Source: Methanosphaera sp. WGK6 (GTDB lineage: Archaea > Methanobacteriota > Methanobacteria > Methanobacteriales > Methanobacteriaceae). Taken from it: a stretch of 64,000 bases of DNA. Below the pieces are notes generated by a model. That model did not search any database and was not told where the DNA came from. It saw only the letters and a list, made by a program, of their open reading frames with translations. Position numbers and translations under genes: made by a program. The stretch spans positions 1-64,000 of the forward strand of contig NZ_JRWK01000006.1 of the NCBI RefSeq assembly GCF_001729965.1, read 5' to 3'. Positions 19,776 to 28,453 of this stretch are shown piece by piece (the stretch's first letter is position 1; each line of letters opens with the position of its first letter).

Positions 19776-20192
19776 TTATTGTACTCCAGTTTCTTTCATT
19801 AGTCTTTCTGCTTCTGGTCTTTGTTTTGCAATGTATTCATTAATTTGTTGTAATTGTTCAGTTAAAGCTTTAACTAATTTTTCTACTTCTTCTTTGTCTT
19901 GTTTTAGAGTTTTTTCTGCTTCTTCTCTACTTTTTTTGATAGCTACTTCAGCACCTACACCCATGATGATGTCTTCGGATTTAAGTTCTGTAGTAATGAA
20001 ACATCCTGCACCAATAGGTACTAATGTTTCTTTTCCAGCTGTTCCTTTAATACCTTTAACAGCTTCTTCAGCAGATTTTATATCATTTAATGATATATTT
20101 AGTTGCTCTAATTGTTTAGTAATTGTTTCTCCTTGTTGTTGTAATTGATTTATTTCATTAACCATTTGTTCTAATCTTTTTCTGTCATCCAT
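19776..20192 (-). CDS. pfdA: Prefoldin alpha subunit
   Basis: Prefoldin is a hexameric jellyfish-shaped chaperone that hands unfolded proteins to the thermosome. The roughly 138-residue product has two long heptad-rich coiled-coil arms flanking a beta-hairpin region (GKETLVPIGAGCFITTEL), the classic alpha-subunit layout. The start chosen is MDDRKRLEQ, seven bases after GGAGTG; an in-frame ATG 15 bases further upstream (20207) overlaps this ribosome site and is less likely. It follows the LX ribosomal protein gene in the conserved archaeal translation cluster. Confidence 0.93.
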   Translation of the reverse strand: MDDRKRLEQMVNEINQLQQQGETITKQLEQLNISLNDIKSAEEAVKGIKGTAGKETLVPIGAGCFITTELKSEDIIMGVGAEVAIKKSREEAEKTLKQDKEEVEKLVKALTEQLQQINEYIAKQRPEAERLMKETGVQ

Positions 20193-20232
20193 AAGATTAC
20201 ACTCCATATGCTAATGGTGCAGTGTTGCACAT

Positions 20233-20457
20233 TTAAATTAAATCTTTTACTACTGGATCAGTTACTTCATCTGCTGTAATTTCAGAAATATCTTCGAAGA
20301 TGATAGAGTCTCTGTTTAATCTGTGTTTACTACCAAATTCAGAATATAATTTTTCTTGAACATCTTCTTCTTTTATTCCTTTTAATTCTCTTGTAAATGG
20401 TTTAACTTTATCCACGTCTAATAATTTTCCTTTTACTCTAAATATTTTTGTTTTCAT
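20233..20457 (-). CDS. rpl18a: Large ribosomal subunit protein LX (L18Ae/L20A)
   Basis: A 74-residue basic/acidic mixed protein beginning [12 protein letters not shown] and containing [10 protein letters not shown] and [11 protein letters not shown], characteristic of the archaeal LX protein. It is a component of the 50S subunit. Its ATG overlaps the TGA of the aIF6 gene (ATGA), so the two are translationally coupled. Prefoldin follows at 40 bp. Confidence 0.93.
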   Translation of the reverse strand: MKTKIFRVKGKLLDVDKVKPFTRELKGIKEEDVQEKLYSEFGSKHRLNRDSIIFEDISEITADEVTDPVVKDLI

Positions 20458-21128
20458 AATGATCCCTCAAATAAGTTGAATACTTGGTCAATCCTTGCTA
20501 GTTCGGGTCCTGTAGTTTTATTTCCTACAATAACACCATTGGAATTTGCAATGATACATGCTCCTACGAGTTTAACTCCACGGTTAACCGTACCAATTTC
20601 TGCAGGTACACCTAATACATCTTCTACTAAATCTAATTCCTCTTCTGATGCATCAGGATGTACTAAAGCGCCTTTATTTGTTGCAACTATTGTAGAACCT
20701 ATTATATCTAATCCAGCTATAGTACATTCAACAACTTCAACATCTAATGTACTTCTAATAATTTTTTTAGCTTTGTTAGATAAGTCAGGATTTACTAAAG
20801 CTCCATTATCATTAGCTACAATAATATTTCCTATTGCAGTTAATTTATCAGGCATAATTTCAACATTAATATCATGTTCACGAATAATATCTACTTCATG
20901 TGCGAAGATATATGGTGATACAAGTAGACCGTTAGAATTTCCAGCCATTAATGCTCCTGCTAGGTTACTACCACAGATTGGTGTTTTAATTATTGGTACA
21001 TTTAATGTTTCTTTAATACTTTTTAAGTATGATTCTTGAAGTCCCGGTGAAACTATAGCAACATTATCCTTTGCTAAGATTGAAACACCTAAATTTGGGT
21101 TTCCATCAATATCAAATCTTTGTATCAT
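20454..21128 (-). CDS. eif6: Translation initiation factor 6
   Basis: aIF6 binds the large subunit and prevents premature joining with the small subunit. The 224-residue product has the pentein-like fivefold pseudo-repeat, visible as recurrent [22 protein letters not shown] and [11 protein letters not shown] segments. The start [14 protein letters not shown] matches the family; GTG at 21137 is in frame but lies inside the GGAGTGA ribosome site. It overlaps the LX gene by four bases. Confidence 0.95.
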   Translation of the reverse strand: MIQRFDIDGNPNLGVSILAKDNVAIVSPGLQESYLKSIKETLNVPIIKTPICGSNLAGALMAGNSNGLLVSPYIFAHEVDIIREHDINVEIMPDKLTAIGNIIVANDNGALVNPDLSNKAKKIIRSTLDVEVVECTIAGLDIIGSTIVATNKGALVHPDASEEELDLVEDVLGVPAEIGTVNRGVKLVGACIIANSNGVIVGNKTTGPELARIDQVFNLFEGSL

Positions 21129-21350
21129 ATTTCTCACTCCATCTGTGAACTATTTTTTCCTATTAAATATGTATCAATATAATTTATGATGTACATCTCT
21201 TAAACATCTAAATTATATTTAAGTAGGTAGAGAGGTGATTAAGTTCTCTGTTACATGTATACATTATTATCTAAATCTTTAGTAACTCGTATCTATGTTA
21301 AAGAGTTAGATAACATAATAATCTCATAGTTAGCATTTAGTAAAAATTAT

Positions 21351-21596
21351 TTATTCATCTACTAATGTTACTTCTACAGTTCCATCTTCTTCAGTAGCTT
21401 TAACTTTAATTTTTGATGGGATTTTTTCTCGTCCTCTTTCCCATATTTTTTCGTTAACAGCTTGATCAATGATAACGTCTTCAGCTTTCACATGTTTTTG
21501 AATGAATTCTCTGATGTATCTCATTGCTTTTGATGCCCTTTTTTGTCTAGGTACTCTTTTTACATCTCTTAGTGGAATTGTGTAAATTCTTTCCAT
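21351..21596 (-). CDS. rpl31e: Large ribosomal subunit protein L31e
   Basis: An 81-residue product with the family start [28 protein letters not shown] (read as successive short motifs) and the [12 protein letters not shown] motif. L31e lies near the exit tunnel of the 50S subunit, where SRP and other factors dock. GGAGTG precedes the ATG. L39e lies 59 bp upstream, and a 222-bp spacer separates it from aIF6 downstream. Confidence 0.95.
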   Translation of the reverse strand: MERIYTIPLRDVKRVPRQKRASKAMRYIREFIQKHVKAEDVIIDQAVNEKIWERGREKIPSKIKVKATEEDGTVEVTLVDE

Positions 21597-21655
21597 TCTA
21601 ATACACTCCTATACGTTTATTCTTATAAAATATAAAATTTAAACTACTAATGAGT

Positions 21656-21811
21656 TTATACTTTAATTTTACTTCTACTCCATTGTCTAGCTTTTGGATG
21701 AGTTCTTAATTTTCTTGCTGTTTTCATCATAGCGAAGATAGGAACTCTTCTGTTTTGTTTAGTTTTTTTAGCTAATCTTAATTTTTTAGGTAAAGTTTTA
21801 TTTTTGCTCAT
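21656..21811 (-). CDS. rpl39e: Large ribosomal subunit protein L39e
   Basis: A 51-residue, strongly basic protein starting [20 protein letters not shown] and containing [11 protein letters not shown] and [14 protein letters not shown], the full L39e sequence pattern. L39e lines the peptide exit tunnel. GGAAGG lies just before the ATG. Its first 14 bases overlap the 3' end of the PP-loop gene upstream, which fits tight coupling in this cluster. Confidence 0.95.
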   Translation of the reverse strand: MSKNKTLPKKLRLAKKTKQNRRVPIFAMMKTARKLRTHPKARQWSRSKIKV

Positions 21812-22394
21812 TTTCCTTCCATCCTATAACTCTTGATTGTATATGTTGTGGGAATATTTCATCTGTGTTATATCCTTTTTCTTGAAGTAAGACTCTGATT
21901 TCCATTTCATAATCTGAACTATTATGAATATTACTTTCAGCTTTCTGAAGATTAAATAATCTATCACAAGTATCATTTATGGTTTTATAACCAATTCCTG
22001 TAAGATTTAGATACTGGATATTTTTACGATCTTCTAGACTTTGAATTTCTGAAAATGTTAATTTTGGAATTCTATCTTCTCGTCTTGTTCCATCAGCAAT
22101 AATACTATATTCATCTGATAAAATTTCAAGAACTGTATGATGTATATGATTTATACCATTATTTGGGAAATTATCTTTAATAATCATATTAACTGCATCA
22201 TTCAGGATTTCTTGGTCTAATTGTATGACTTTATGTTTAAAGTTCAGACTTTCAGCTGATTGTGTTGCAGGTATACTTGAATTAAATTTACCAAAGTTAA
22301 TAGTAACTAATTCAACATCATATCCTAGTTTATCTAATATAACTGCCATTAATGAACTATCTTTTCCACCACTATATAATACAGCTGCTTTCAT
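21798..22394 (-). CDS. PP-loop ATPase (adenine nucleotide alpha-hydrolase superfamily)
   Basis: The 198-residue product begins [17 protein letters not shown], a PP-loop motif shared with Dph6, NAD synthetase and tRNA-modifying enzymes. [12 protein letters not shown] in the middle resembles the second nucleotide-binding region. It is shorter than TtuA-type enzymes and lacks their CxxC motif. Family members in this position are conserved in the archaeal ribosomal cluster, which hints at a translation-related role; the reaction is unknown. It overlaps rpl39e by 14 bases. Confidence 0.75.
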   Translation of the reverse strand: MKAAVLYSGGKDSSLMAVILDKLGYDVELVTINFGKFNSSIPATQSAESLNFKHKVIQLDQEILNDAVNMIIKDNFPNNGINHIHHTVLEILSDEYSIIADGTRREDRIPKLTFSEIQSLEDRKNIQYLNLTGIGYKTINDTCDRLFNLQKAESNIHNSSDYEMEIRVLLQEKGYNTDEIFPQHIQSRVIGWKENEQK

Positions 22395-22422
22395 TTAAAT
22401 ACACTAATATTATATTTTAAGG

Positions 22423-22779
22423 TTATTTTCTTGTGATATGAATTTCATGCTTTTTGCTAGTTGTTTCCATTAAGATTTGTTTTACTGTAGCATCACTTAC
22501 TGGTATTTGTAAACGTCCAGCTTGTGCTAATTGAATTAATTGCATTTCAATAGCATTTACAAGTTCTGCTTTTGTTAATCTTAAGTTAGCGAGTCTTTGA
22601 CGTGCTTCTGGTGATAATATTTGTCTCAACGCATTTTTCTTCTCTTCTTCGTATTTTTGTCTCATTGCTTCTTCTTGTTGCATTTGTTGAAGATTAGCTC
22701 CTTGTTGTTGCTGAGCAGCCATTTGTTGTTGTTGAAGTTCTTCCATTCTTTTACGTCTAATTTCGTCAAGTTCACTCAT
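22423..22779 (-). CDS. PDCD5-like DNA-binding protein
   Basis: The 118-residue product matches the archaeal/eukaryotic PDCD5 (TFAR19) family: an N-terminal Gln/Glu-rich helix (residues 1-50) and a compact three-helix core with LSPEARQRLANLRL and the family-typical MQLIQLAQAGRL. The archaeal homologues are small DNA-binding proteins of uncertain role. GGAG precedes the ATG. It lies between rps19e and the PP-loop gene, the usual archaeal order. Confidence 0.9.
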   Translation of the reverse strand: MSELDEIRRKRMEELQQQQMAAQQQQGANLQQMQQEEAMRQKYEEEKKNALRQILSPEARQRLANLRLTKAELVNAIEMQLIQLAQAGRLQIPVSDATVKQILMETTSKKHEIHITRK

Positions 22780-22830
22780 TTAATACAACTCCTTCTATTT
22801 CATATCCTGGACTTTATTTACTAATTATAA

Positions 22831-23268
22831 TTAGTATTTTGATAATTCAGGAATATCTTTAACTATTTCAGCAGCTTTTGCATCTAAGTAGGATTGACCT
22901 GCAGGTGTTACAGTTCTTCCTTCTGCTGTTTGTTGTACGTAACCAGCATCTTCTAATTGTTGTAATGCAGTTCTTATAATAGATCCACTACCTCTTCTGA
23001 ATTTTTCAGGGTTGGTACCTCTATCTTTGTTGCCACCGTATTTAGTTTGTAATCTACTAATTCCTACAGGACCATCTACATATACTCTTCTTAATAAAGC
23101 TGCGGTTCTTACATACCACCAATCTGGGTCTTCAGGTCTGCGTTCTTTGTGAACTCCTGTTTTAACAAATTGAGCCCATGCAGGTGCGTCTATTTTATCA
23201 TTTTCTTTTAATTCTTTACTTACTGCGCTAATTAAACTGTCAGCAGGTACATCGAATGCTGTTGTCAT
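22831..23268 (-). CDS. rps19e: Small ribosomal subunit protein S19e
   Basis: A 145-residue product with the S19e hallmarks [26 protein letters not shown], here read in short motifs ([22 protein letters not shown]), then [14 protein letters not shown] and [16 protein letters not shown]19e is a 30S head protein. TAGGAGG lies upstream of the ATG. It is followed by pdcd5 and preceded by the CRM-domain gene. Confidence 0.96.
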   Translation of the reverse strand: MTTAFDVPADSLISAVSKELKENDKIDAPAWAQFVKTGVHKERRPEDPDWWYVRTAALLRRVYVDGPVGISRLQTKYGGNKDRGTNPEKFRRGSGSIIRTALQQLEDAGYVQQTAEGRTVTPAGQSYLDAKAAEIVKDIPELSKY

Positions 23269-23332
23269 GGTTTAATTTGCCTCCTATTAAATTATAATGT
23301 TTTATTTTAAAGTTTGCCTATATCTTTAGAGA

Positions 23333-23593
23333 TTATTTTCTCTTATATAATACAGCTACATTACCTCTAACATCAATTAATTTGGACTTTGTACCAGTAA
23401 CAATTTCTTCTAAAAAATCATCCTTATTAGATGCGATTGTTCTAGAAAATCGTACTTTAACAATTTCTCCATCTTTTAGTTGACGTTTGATTTCTTCAAT
23501 TACATTTTCATTAATACCGTTTTTTCCAACATTAATTTCAACTGCATTTAAAGAATTTCTCATTATTTCTTTTCTACTCTGGACTTTGCTCAA
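23333..23593 (-). CDS. YhbY/CRM-domain RNA-binding protein
   Basis: The 86-residue product is a single CRM (CRS1-YhbY) domain: VEINVGKNGINENVIEEI carries the GxxG-like loop (GKNG), followed by KVRFSRTIASNKDD and GNVAVLYKRK. Bacterial YhbY associates with pre-50S particles; the archaeal member sits in the ribosomal/RNase P cluster, so ribosome biogenesis is likely. The start is TTG, eleven bases after GGAG. Confidence 0.85.
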   Translation of the reverse strand: MSKVQSRKEIMRNSLNAVEINVGKNGINENVIEEIKRQLKDGEIVKVRFSRTIASNKDDFLEEIVTGTKSKLIDVRGNVAVLYKRK

Positions 23594-23623
23594 ATTAAAT
23601 CATACTCCATTAATTTATTTAAC

Positions 23624-23941
23624 CTAGTTTTTCTTACGAGTGTAAGGGACTTTAACTAAATTACCACATTCAAGACATTTTCTTGTTATAGTGTCTTTAG
23701 AAAGTCTTACTCTTAAGTTAGTTCCTGGTTTAAGGAATTTGTTACAATTTTTACAAAACCTTCCTCGCCAATAATCAGGTAATGGTATATTATATTTAGT
23801 AGAGATATTACGAGTTAACTTAACATAACGATCAGATCGTTCTGGGTGATTGGAAAATTCCTTCTCTGCTTGTTCAAACAGTATTTGCATTCTCTCGAGT
23901 GCTATAGTGTTTATCCAATTAGGTCGTTTTCTTCTACTCAA
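23624..23941 (-). CDS. rnp4: RNase P protein component 4 (Rpp21/Rpr2)
   Basis: The 105-residue product is a zinc-ribbon subunit of archaeal RNase P, the enzyme that matures tRNA 5' ends. The zinc ligands are in FCKNCNKFLKPG and RKCLECGNLV; the basic N-terminal helices contain the family motif YVKLTRNISTKYNI. The start is TTG after GAGGATTAG. It is the first gene of the translation cluster; the 293-bp spacer upstream has a TATA-like TTTAAATA and a long palindrome. Confidence 0.92.
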   Translation of the reverse strand: MSRRKRPNWINTIALERMQILFEQAEKEFSNHPERSDRYVKLTRNISTKYNIPLPDYWRGRFCKNCNKFLKPGTNLRVRLSKDTITRKCLECGNLVKVPYTRKKN

Positions 23942-24109
23942 AAATATCTAATCCTCTAAAAAATATAGAATATTCTTCTTAAGTGCAAGGAATGAAATTA
24001 TGAAAAATACATAAAATCTAGATAGTAAACTTAAGAATAATAATATAATTTATGTAAACCTTTATTTAAATACCTTATGATACTATTGTCTATAAAAAAT
24101 AGAAAATCA

Positions 24110-24132
24110 CATATGAATTTAAAATTCACATG
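24110..24132. promoter_or_regulatory. 23-bp palindrome upstream of the rnp4-ribosomal cluster
   Basis: The sequence from CATATGAATTT through AAATTCACATG is symmetric about a central A with one mismatch among 11 pairs. It sits about 170 bp upstream of rnp4, and about 50 bp upstream of a TATA-like TTTAAATA (24064-24071, read on the minus strand). The position suits an upstream activator or operator site. No regulator is known. Confidence 0.4.
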
Positions 24133-24234
24133 TTTTGTTTATTAATTTTTAAATTACATGGAGTTTAAAATTTTTCTCGAAAAATAATTTTTGGAAAACT
24201 ATATATTATAGTTTTAACAATAATTAGAAATTTA

Positions 24235-24774
24235 TTAAAGATATGTAAAATACTTTTCAAGATAATCAATATTACCTAAAGGAAACTCTTTTTCACCTTT
24301 AATAATTTCTGAAAGAATATCTGCAGTTTCCAGGGCATTTGTATCAGTAGTATCTAATTCTTGGACAATCTCACCATATGTTTCATAACTTTCAGATGTA
24401 CATATCCCAAGAATCTCTGATGAAATATTTTCTCGTACTTTTCGATCTGGCCAATTTCTAGGCTTCAAACGTTTTTCAAGTACTAATGGATCACATCTAA
24501 GAACTATAATCATGTCAGCATTAGGATAATCCTGTGCAAGATGACCTTCAAAGATAATTAATTCATTACTGTCCTCTTTTATTTTATCCACAATAGGAAT
24601 CATACTTTCAGTATCAACTATCTTATATCCACGAAGCTCATCAGTGCCTAAATTTAAATTATACTCTTCAAGTAAACTATTAATACTAATAAGCTTTGCA
24701 TTCATTTTTTCTGCAACTAATTTTGAAACAGTACTCTTTCCAGTACCAGGAGTACCTGTAATAATAATTATCAT
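24235..24774 (-). CDS. AK6/Fap7-type adenylate kinase-like NTPase
   Basis: The chosen 179-residue product starts MIIIITGTPGTGKSTVSK, a P-loop at residues 6-14, which is the normal position in the AK6 (hCINAP/Fap7) family. Further motifs are IFEGHLAQDYPNAD and VLRCDPLVLEKRL, matching the family's HLA and lid regions. AK6 acts in small-subunit rRNA maturation with uS11, besides weak adenylate kinase activity. An in-frame ATG 33 bases upstream (24807) would add a basic leader; neither start has a clear ribosome site. It lies downstream of thrC on the same strand. Confidence 0.82.
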   Translation of the reverse strand: MIIIITGTPGTGKSTVSKLVAEKMNAKLISINSLLEEYNLNLGTDELRGYKIVDTESMIPIVDKIKEDSNELIIFEGHLAQDYPNADMIIVLRCDPLVLEKRLKPRNWPDRKVRENISSEILGICTSESYETYGEIVQELDTTDTNALETADILSEIIKGEKEFPLGNIDYLEKYFTYL

Positions 24775-24878
24775 AATAATCAAGGAATATTTTTTCTTTT
24801 TCAGCATTAAAATTATTTTTGTTATTAAAGTAATATGTGAAAATAAATTTATTTATAAAAAAAGTGTTAAGAAAGGAG

Positions 24879-24893
24879 GAACTTATAAAGTTC
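24879..24893 (-). terminator. Hairpin overlapping the thrC stop
   Basis: GAACTT-ATA-AAGTTC forms a perfect 6-bp stem at the end of thrC. On the minus strand a T7 run follows about 17 bases later. A weak terminator candidate. Confidence 0.35.
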
Positions 24894-26082
24894 TTATAAC
24901 ATTTCTTATTTCATTAGGGTCTGATGATACTGGTGTAGGATCTTCACATGCATCAATTGCTACGTTAGGATCTTTTAATACGTGTCCTGTTACAATACAT
25001 ACAACACGTTCTCCTTTATCAATTTCACCGTTTTCAGCTAATTTTTTAAGTCCTGCAATAGATGCTGCAGATGCTGGTTCTACACCAATACCTTCTGTTC
25101 TTGCAAGATATTTTTGTGCTGCAAGGATTTCATCGTCACTTACAGTTTCTGCAGTACCATTTGATTCTTTAATTGCTCTCATAGCTTTAACAGAACTTAC
25201 AGGTGCTCCTATTCTAATTGCTGTTGCAATTGTATCAGGATTTTCTACAGGAGTTACTGTTTCTGTTCCTGTTTTAACTGCATTTGCTATTGGAGCACTG
25301 TTTTCTGCTTGAATACCAGTCATCATTGGTGTGTCTTTAATGTATCCTGCTTCTCTGAATTCAGTTATACCTTTCCATATTGCTGAAATGTTTCCTGCAT
25401 TACCTACTGGTAATATTATTCTATCAGGTGATTGCCATCCAAGGTCATGTACAACTTCAAATCCAATAGTTTTTTGTCCTTCAAGACGGAATGGGTTTAT
25501 TGAATTTAGGAGATATAATTCACCATCTAATGCTAATTCGGTGATTGTTTCAAGAGCATCATCAAAGTTTCCATCAATAGCAAATACTTTTGCTCCATGG
25601 AACATTGCTTGTGCTAGTTTTCCTAAAGCTACTTTTCCTGATGGTAGTACTACTGCACATTTAAGTCCTGCACGTGCTGCATATGCTGATAATGATGCTG
25701 ATGTGTTACCTGTGGATGCACATCCAACCATATCTACACCTAAATCAATAGCTTTTGTAGTTCCTACACTCATTCCTCTGTCTTTGAAACTTCCGGTAGG
25801 GTTTGATCCTTCTACTTTAACGTAGAGATCTACTCCTAGTTCTTCACCGATTTTTTCACATTTACAAAATGGTGTTCCACCTTCATCTAGACTTACTCTA
25901 TTTTCAGCATTTACTGGTAAAAATTCTTTGTATTTCCAGATATTATCTCTTCTGTTTTCAAAGGTATCACGTGGGATGCCATCTACATTGGTTTCTACTT
26001 CAAGTATTGATCCACATTTTTTACATGTATATATAATTTCATTATCGTCGTATTCTTCTCCACAAGAAATACATCGTATCAT
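24883..26082 (-). CDS. thrC: Threonine synthase
   Basis: This PLP enzyme converts O-phosphohomoserine to threonine. The 399-residue product has an N-terminal zinc ribbon (C4, C7, C20, C23), the PLP lysine K100 in GSFKDRGMS, the phosphate-binding GNAGN loop (LPVGNAGNISA) and STGNTSASL. The ATG follows AGGAGA. The long upstream spacer carries a perfect 9-bp inverted repeat with arms 51 bp apart. AK6 follows downstream at 108 bp. Confidence 0.96.
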   Translation of the reverse strand: MIRCISCGEEYDDNEIIYTCKKCGSILEVETNVDGIPRDTFENRRDNIWKYKEFLPVNAENRVSLDEGGTPFCKCEKIGEELGVDLYVKVEGSNPTGSFKDRGMSVGTTKAIDLGVDMVGCASTGNTSASLSAYAARAGLKCAVVLPSGKVALGKLAQAMFHGAKVFAIDGNFDDALETITELALDGELYLLNSINPFRLEGQKTIGFEVVHDLGWQSPDRIILPVGNAGNISAIWKGITEFREAGYIKDTPMMTGIQAENSAPIANAVKTGTETVTPVENPDTIATAIRIGAPVSSVKAMRAIKESNGTAETVSDDEILAAQKYLARTEGIGVEPASAASIAGLKKLAENGEIDKGERVVCIVTGHVLKDPNVAIDACEDPTPVSSDPNEIRNVIRTL

Positions 26083-26574
26083 TTAAATTCTCCTATTAAA
26101 TTCTATTAATGGTTTAATTTGAATAAATTATCCCAATATTTTTTCATTATTATATTTTATTTATTTTCTATCTAATATTATTTATCTATTATATTGGGAA
26201 TTTTTTAGAAATTAAATTAAAAATTATCTTATAAAAAAAAGTTATTTTGAAATAAGTGGGGTATAAGGATGTGTGAAGTATTAATATCATAAGTAGTGGT
26301 GAATAATGATATTTTTTTTCTAAAATAAATTACTGTAAGCAATGTATATGCTATAAAGTAGTTTTATGGATATTTATTTTTTGAATTTGGACAAACTAAA
26401 CACTTTTCCTTATACTATTATTCTTATTACTTTTATTATTATATAAGTTTTTTTATAGTGATTTGATAAAAAAATACAAGTTACTTGAATAAGTCATATT
26501 ATTTGGTAATAAAATTAAAGTAATTCTTAAAAATAAAATTTGAAAATTATAAAAAAATAAAATAAGTTTTGTTA
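26083..26574. other. 492-bp non-coding spacer upstream of thrC
   Basis: No credible reading frame is visible. It contains the thrC promoter side (minus strand) and the 3' side of a frameshifted membrane-protein gene. The one notable element is the inverted repeat at 26131-26199. Several T/A runs of seven or eight bases occur near its right end. Confidence 0.5.
26131..26199. promoter_or_regulatory. Long-range inverted repeat TCCCAATAT / ATATTGGGA upstream of thrC
   Basis: Perfect 9-bp arms at 26131-26139 and 26191-26199 flank 51 bp of AT-rich DNA, 49-117 bp upstream of the thrC start. The arms contain three consecutive G/C pairs, rare in this composition. Two inverted half-sites around a promoter could bind a regulator; a hairpin with so long a loop is less likely. 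Confidence 0.4.
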
Positions 26575-27403
26575 CTAATTAATAGTAACATTTTGTACTT
26601 TGATTGCATCGTTTGGATCTGTTTCTAAAGCATCATCAAATAAATATATTTCAGCACGTGCAGGACGTAAATTTGCATTATTTGTCATTGCTGTTCCTGA
26701 TGCTTTAATTATTTGGTCTTGTGTAGGATTATTGGTATTCCATACTAGTGAACTATCTCCAATAACAGCATTATTAGAATCATAGAATATAACTTTCATG
26801 CTCAAATAACTAAAACTTTTATGTGGTGTTATATCACATGAAACAGTATACATACTATAACCCTCACTTTGAATTGAAACATTATTTATTTCAAGGGCAT
26901 CACTAGATTGAGCTGAAGCTAAAGCAAAACCACTACTTCCAACAAAACTAATTATAAAAATAAGAACTATTGTAATAAAAGGGATTGTCCATAAGTAAGT
27001 ATTATTATTTTTCATAGTAACTTGTGGTACATTATCTATATTAGAATTATCACCAAAATAGTGAACATTATTTATAATTGATGAAGTAGTACTTAGCTGA
27101 GCAGATTTGTCTTTTTCAATAAATGCAAATACACCTGCAATAATATAAAATACAAATCCCATTATACCATAAAGACTTATTCCAATTAATACACAAATTC
27201 CCGAAACAATATATTGAATTCCTGCAACCCGGTAATCTTTATCAAATAACCACATACCAAGAAGACCAAGAAGTCCTGCAAGCATAGCTATTATACCATT
27301 GACTATGAGTTCTGAACTAAATGCTGCTATAAAAAAATGTAAAAATAGCTCCAAGAATAGCAAATATACATCCAACTATTCCAAATATGTAATTTATTTT
27401 CAA
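26575..27403 (-). pseudogene. Membrane protein of unknown function, frameshifted near its N-terminus
   Basis: A strong TAGGAGGTGA site precedes TTG at 27403, which opens a hydrophobic start (MKINYIFGIVGC..). After 26 codons it runs into TAG. In the next frame the protein continues IAAFSSELIVNGIIAMLAG and is open for about 240 codons to 26575. The switch falls at a run of seven T on the coding strand (27337-27331); six T would join both parts as GAIFTFFIAAFSS. The combined protein would have four N-terminal membrane helices, a linker, another helix near residue 150 and a C-terminal extracytoplasmic domain with a beta-sandwich-like look (SYLSMKVIFYDSNN). The downstream frame alone starts at a TTG (27375) without a ribosome site. 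I do not recognise a named family. Confidence 0.7.
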
Positions 27404-27613
27404 CTATTTCACCTCCTAGTATAACTAATTAAAACTTGTTTATTAATTTATTTTTCTAACTTAATATAATTTAATAAATTCATGTTTATTCATAAATTTA
27501 TTCTTATACTATCTTTATATTTCTAAAAAACATGTTTTAATGATAAAATAGTTAATTTTAGTAATATATTTTAATTTTAATTAATTTAAAAATAGATATT
27601 ATTAAAAAGGGGG

Positions 27614-27817
27614 TTATATATTATTTATATCAATTTGTTCTTTAATAATTGATTCTAGTACATCATCATCAATAGTATTAAGAATAACTTCATCAGCACC
27701 ATACTGATTTGCTAATTTCTTAAATTCCTCATCACTTGGTTTTTCATCTCTTTGATAATATAAATCTTTTATAATTACTTGTTCTTTGATTAACACTACA
27801 TGATACTTATATATCAT
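27614..27817 (-). CDS. Small hypothetical protein
   Basis: A 67-residue product with charged, mixed alpha/beta character (KYHVVLIKEQVII, then DEEFKKLANQYGADEVIL). No membrane segment, signal peptide or cysteine is present. The ATG follows GATGATGTG. It lies 38 bp downstream of the VIT-like gene on the same strand. Not recognised; coding is supported by codon pattern and ribosome site only. Confidence 0.6.
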   Translation of the reverse strand: MIYKYHVVLIKEQVIIKDLYYQRDEKPSDEEFKKLANQYGADEVILNTIDDDVLESIIKEQIDINNI

Positions 27818-27855
27818 TACACATCATCTCAATAAAAAAATAAATTAAAATAGGA

Positions 27856-28437
27856 TTATTCTCCACCTATTAAGAAACTTATAACTACTATAATTATACC
27901 TACACAAATAATTTGTACAGCAGTTTTCAGCATACTTTCCTTTGAAATTTTTCCAAGATATGCTCCTAGCACAGCTAACATAACAAAACAAATTGTGAGT
28001 GTAGTGGCAAGTGCAGTGTAAATATCACCAATTAAGAAAAATGGAATTGATGGTATGAATGAACCCATAAAACTAGCACTACCATGAGTTAACATACTCA
28101 TAAATACACGATACTTAGCTTCCTGGTGAATAATAGTATCATCAAGACTACGTTCTTCAAGAAGCATTTTACTTTCTAAATCACGTATATATTTTCCTTC
28201 TTCTGCATGTTCACCTACATATGAACCATAACCATTAGATAATGCTATAGCAATACCACCACTTAGTCCTGTAAGACCCACAGTAGTAGGATTTACATTT
28301 CCACCTGATGCTATTCCCATCAAAGCAGCTGTTAGGGAAATACTCATAACTGTTAATATTCCATCTAGTGAACCTAATGCAAGATATCTGCTCATTTCTA
28401 TATAATCTTTAATAATTTGTTTTAGTGTAACATTCAT
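27856..28437 (-). CDS. VIT1/CCC1-like membrane protein
   Basis: The 193-residue product has four or five membrane helices and the CCC1/VIT1-type first-helix motif ALGSLDGILTVMS plus GLSGGIAIALSNGYGSYVGEHAE, in which acidic residues after helix 2 would bind metal. Relatives carry Fe(II) or Mn(II) across membranes. The cytoplasmic acidic segment (ESKMLLEERSLDD) is shorter than in plant VIT1. A ribosome site AGGAG lies 12 bases upstream of the ATG. It follows hmgA by 16 bp, likely one transcript. Confidence 0.75.
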   Translation of the reverse strand: MNVTLKQIIKDYIEMSRYLALGSLDGILTVMSISLTAALMGIASGGNVNPTTVGLTGLSGGIAIALSNGYGSYVGEHAEEGKYIRDLESKMLLEERSLDDTIIHQEAKYRVFMSMLTHGSASFMGSFIPSIPFFLIGDIYTALATTLTICFVMLAVLGAYLGKISKESMLKTAVQIICVGIIIVVISFLIGGE

Positions 28438-28453
28438 ATAAAATCTTTTTCTC

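Noticed and set aside
20476-21039. 187-codon frame opposite eif6
   Set aside because: It mirrors a well-supported conserved gene and has no family features.
21138-21350. Possible RNA gene between eif6 and rpl31e
   Set aside because: A TTATCTAA/TTAGATAA inverted repeat with a loop of about 30 nt is present, but no stable fold, box C/D motifs or promoter could be supported.
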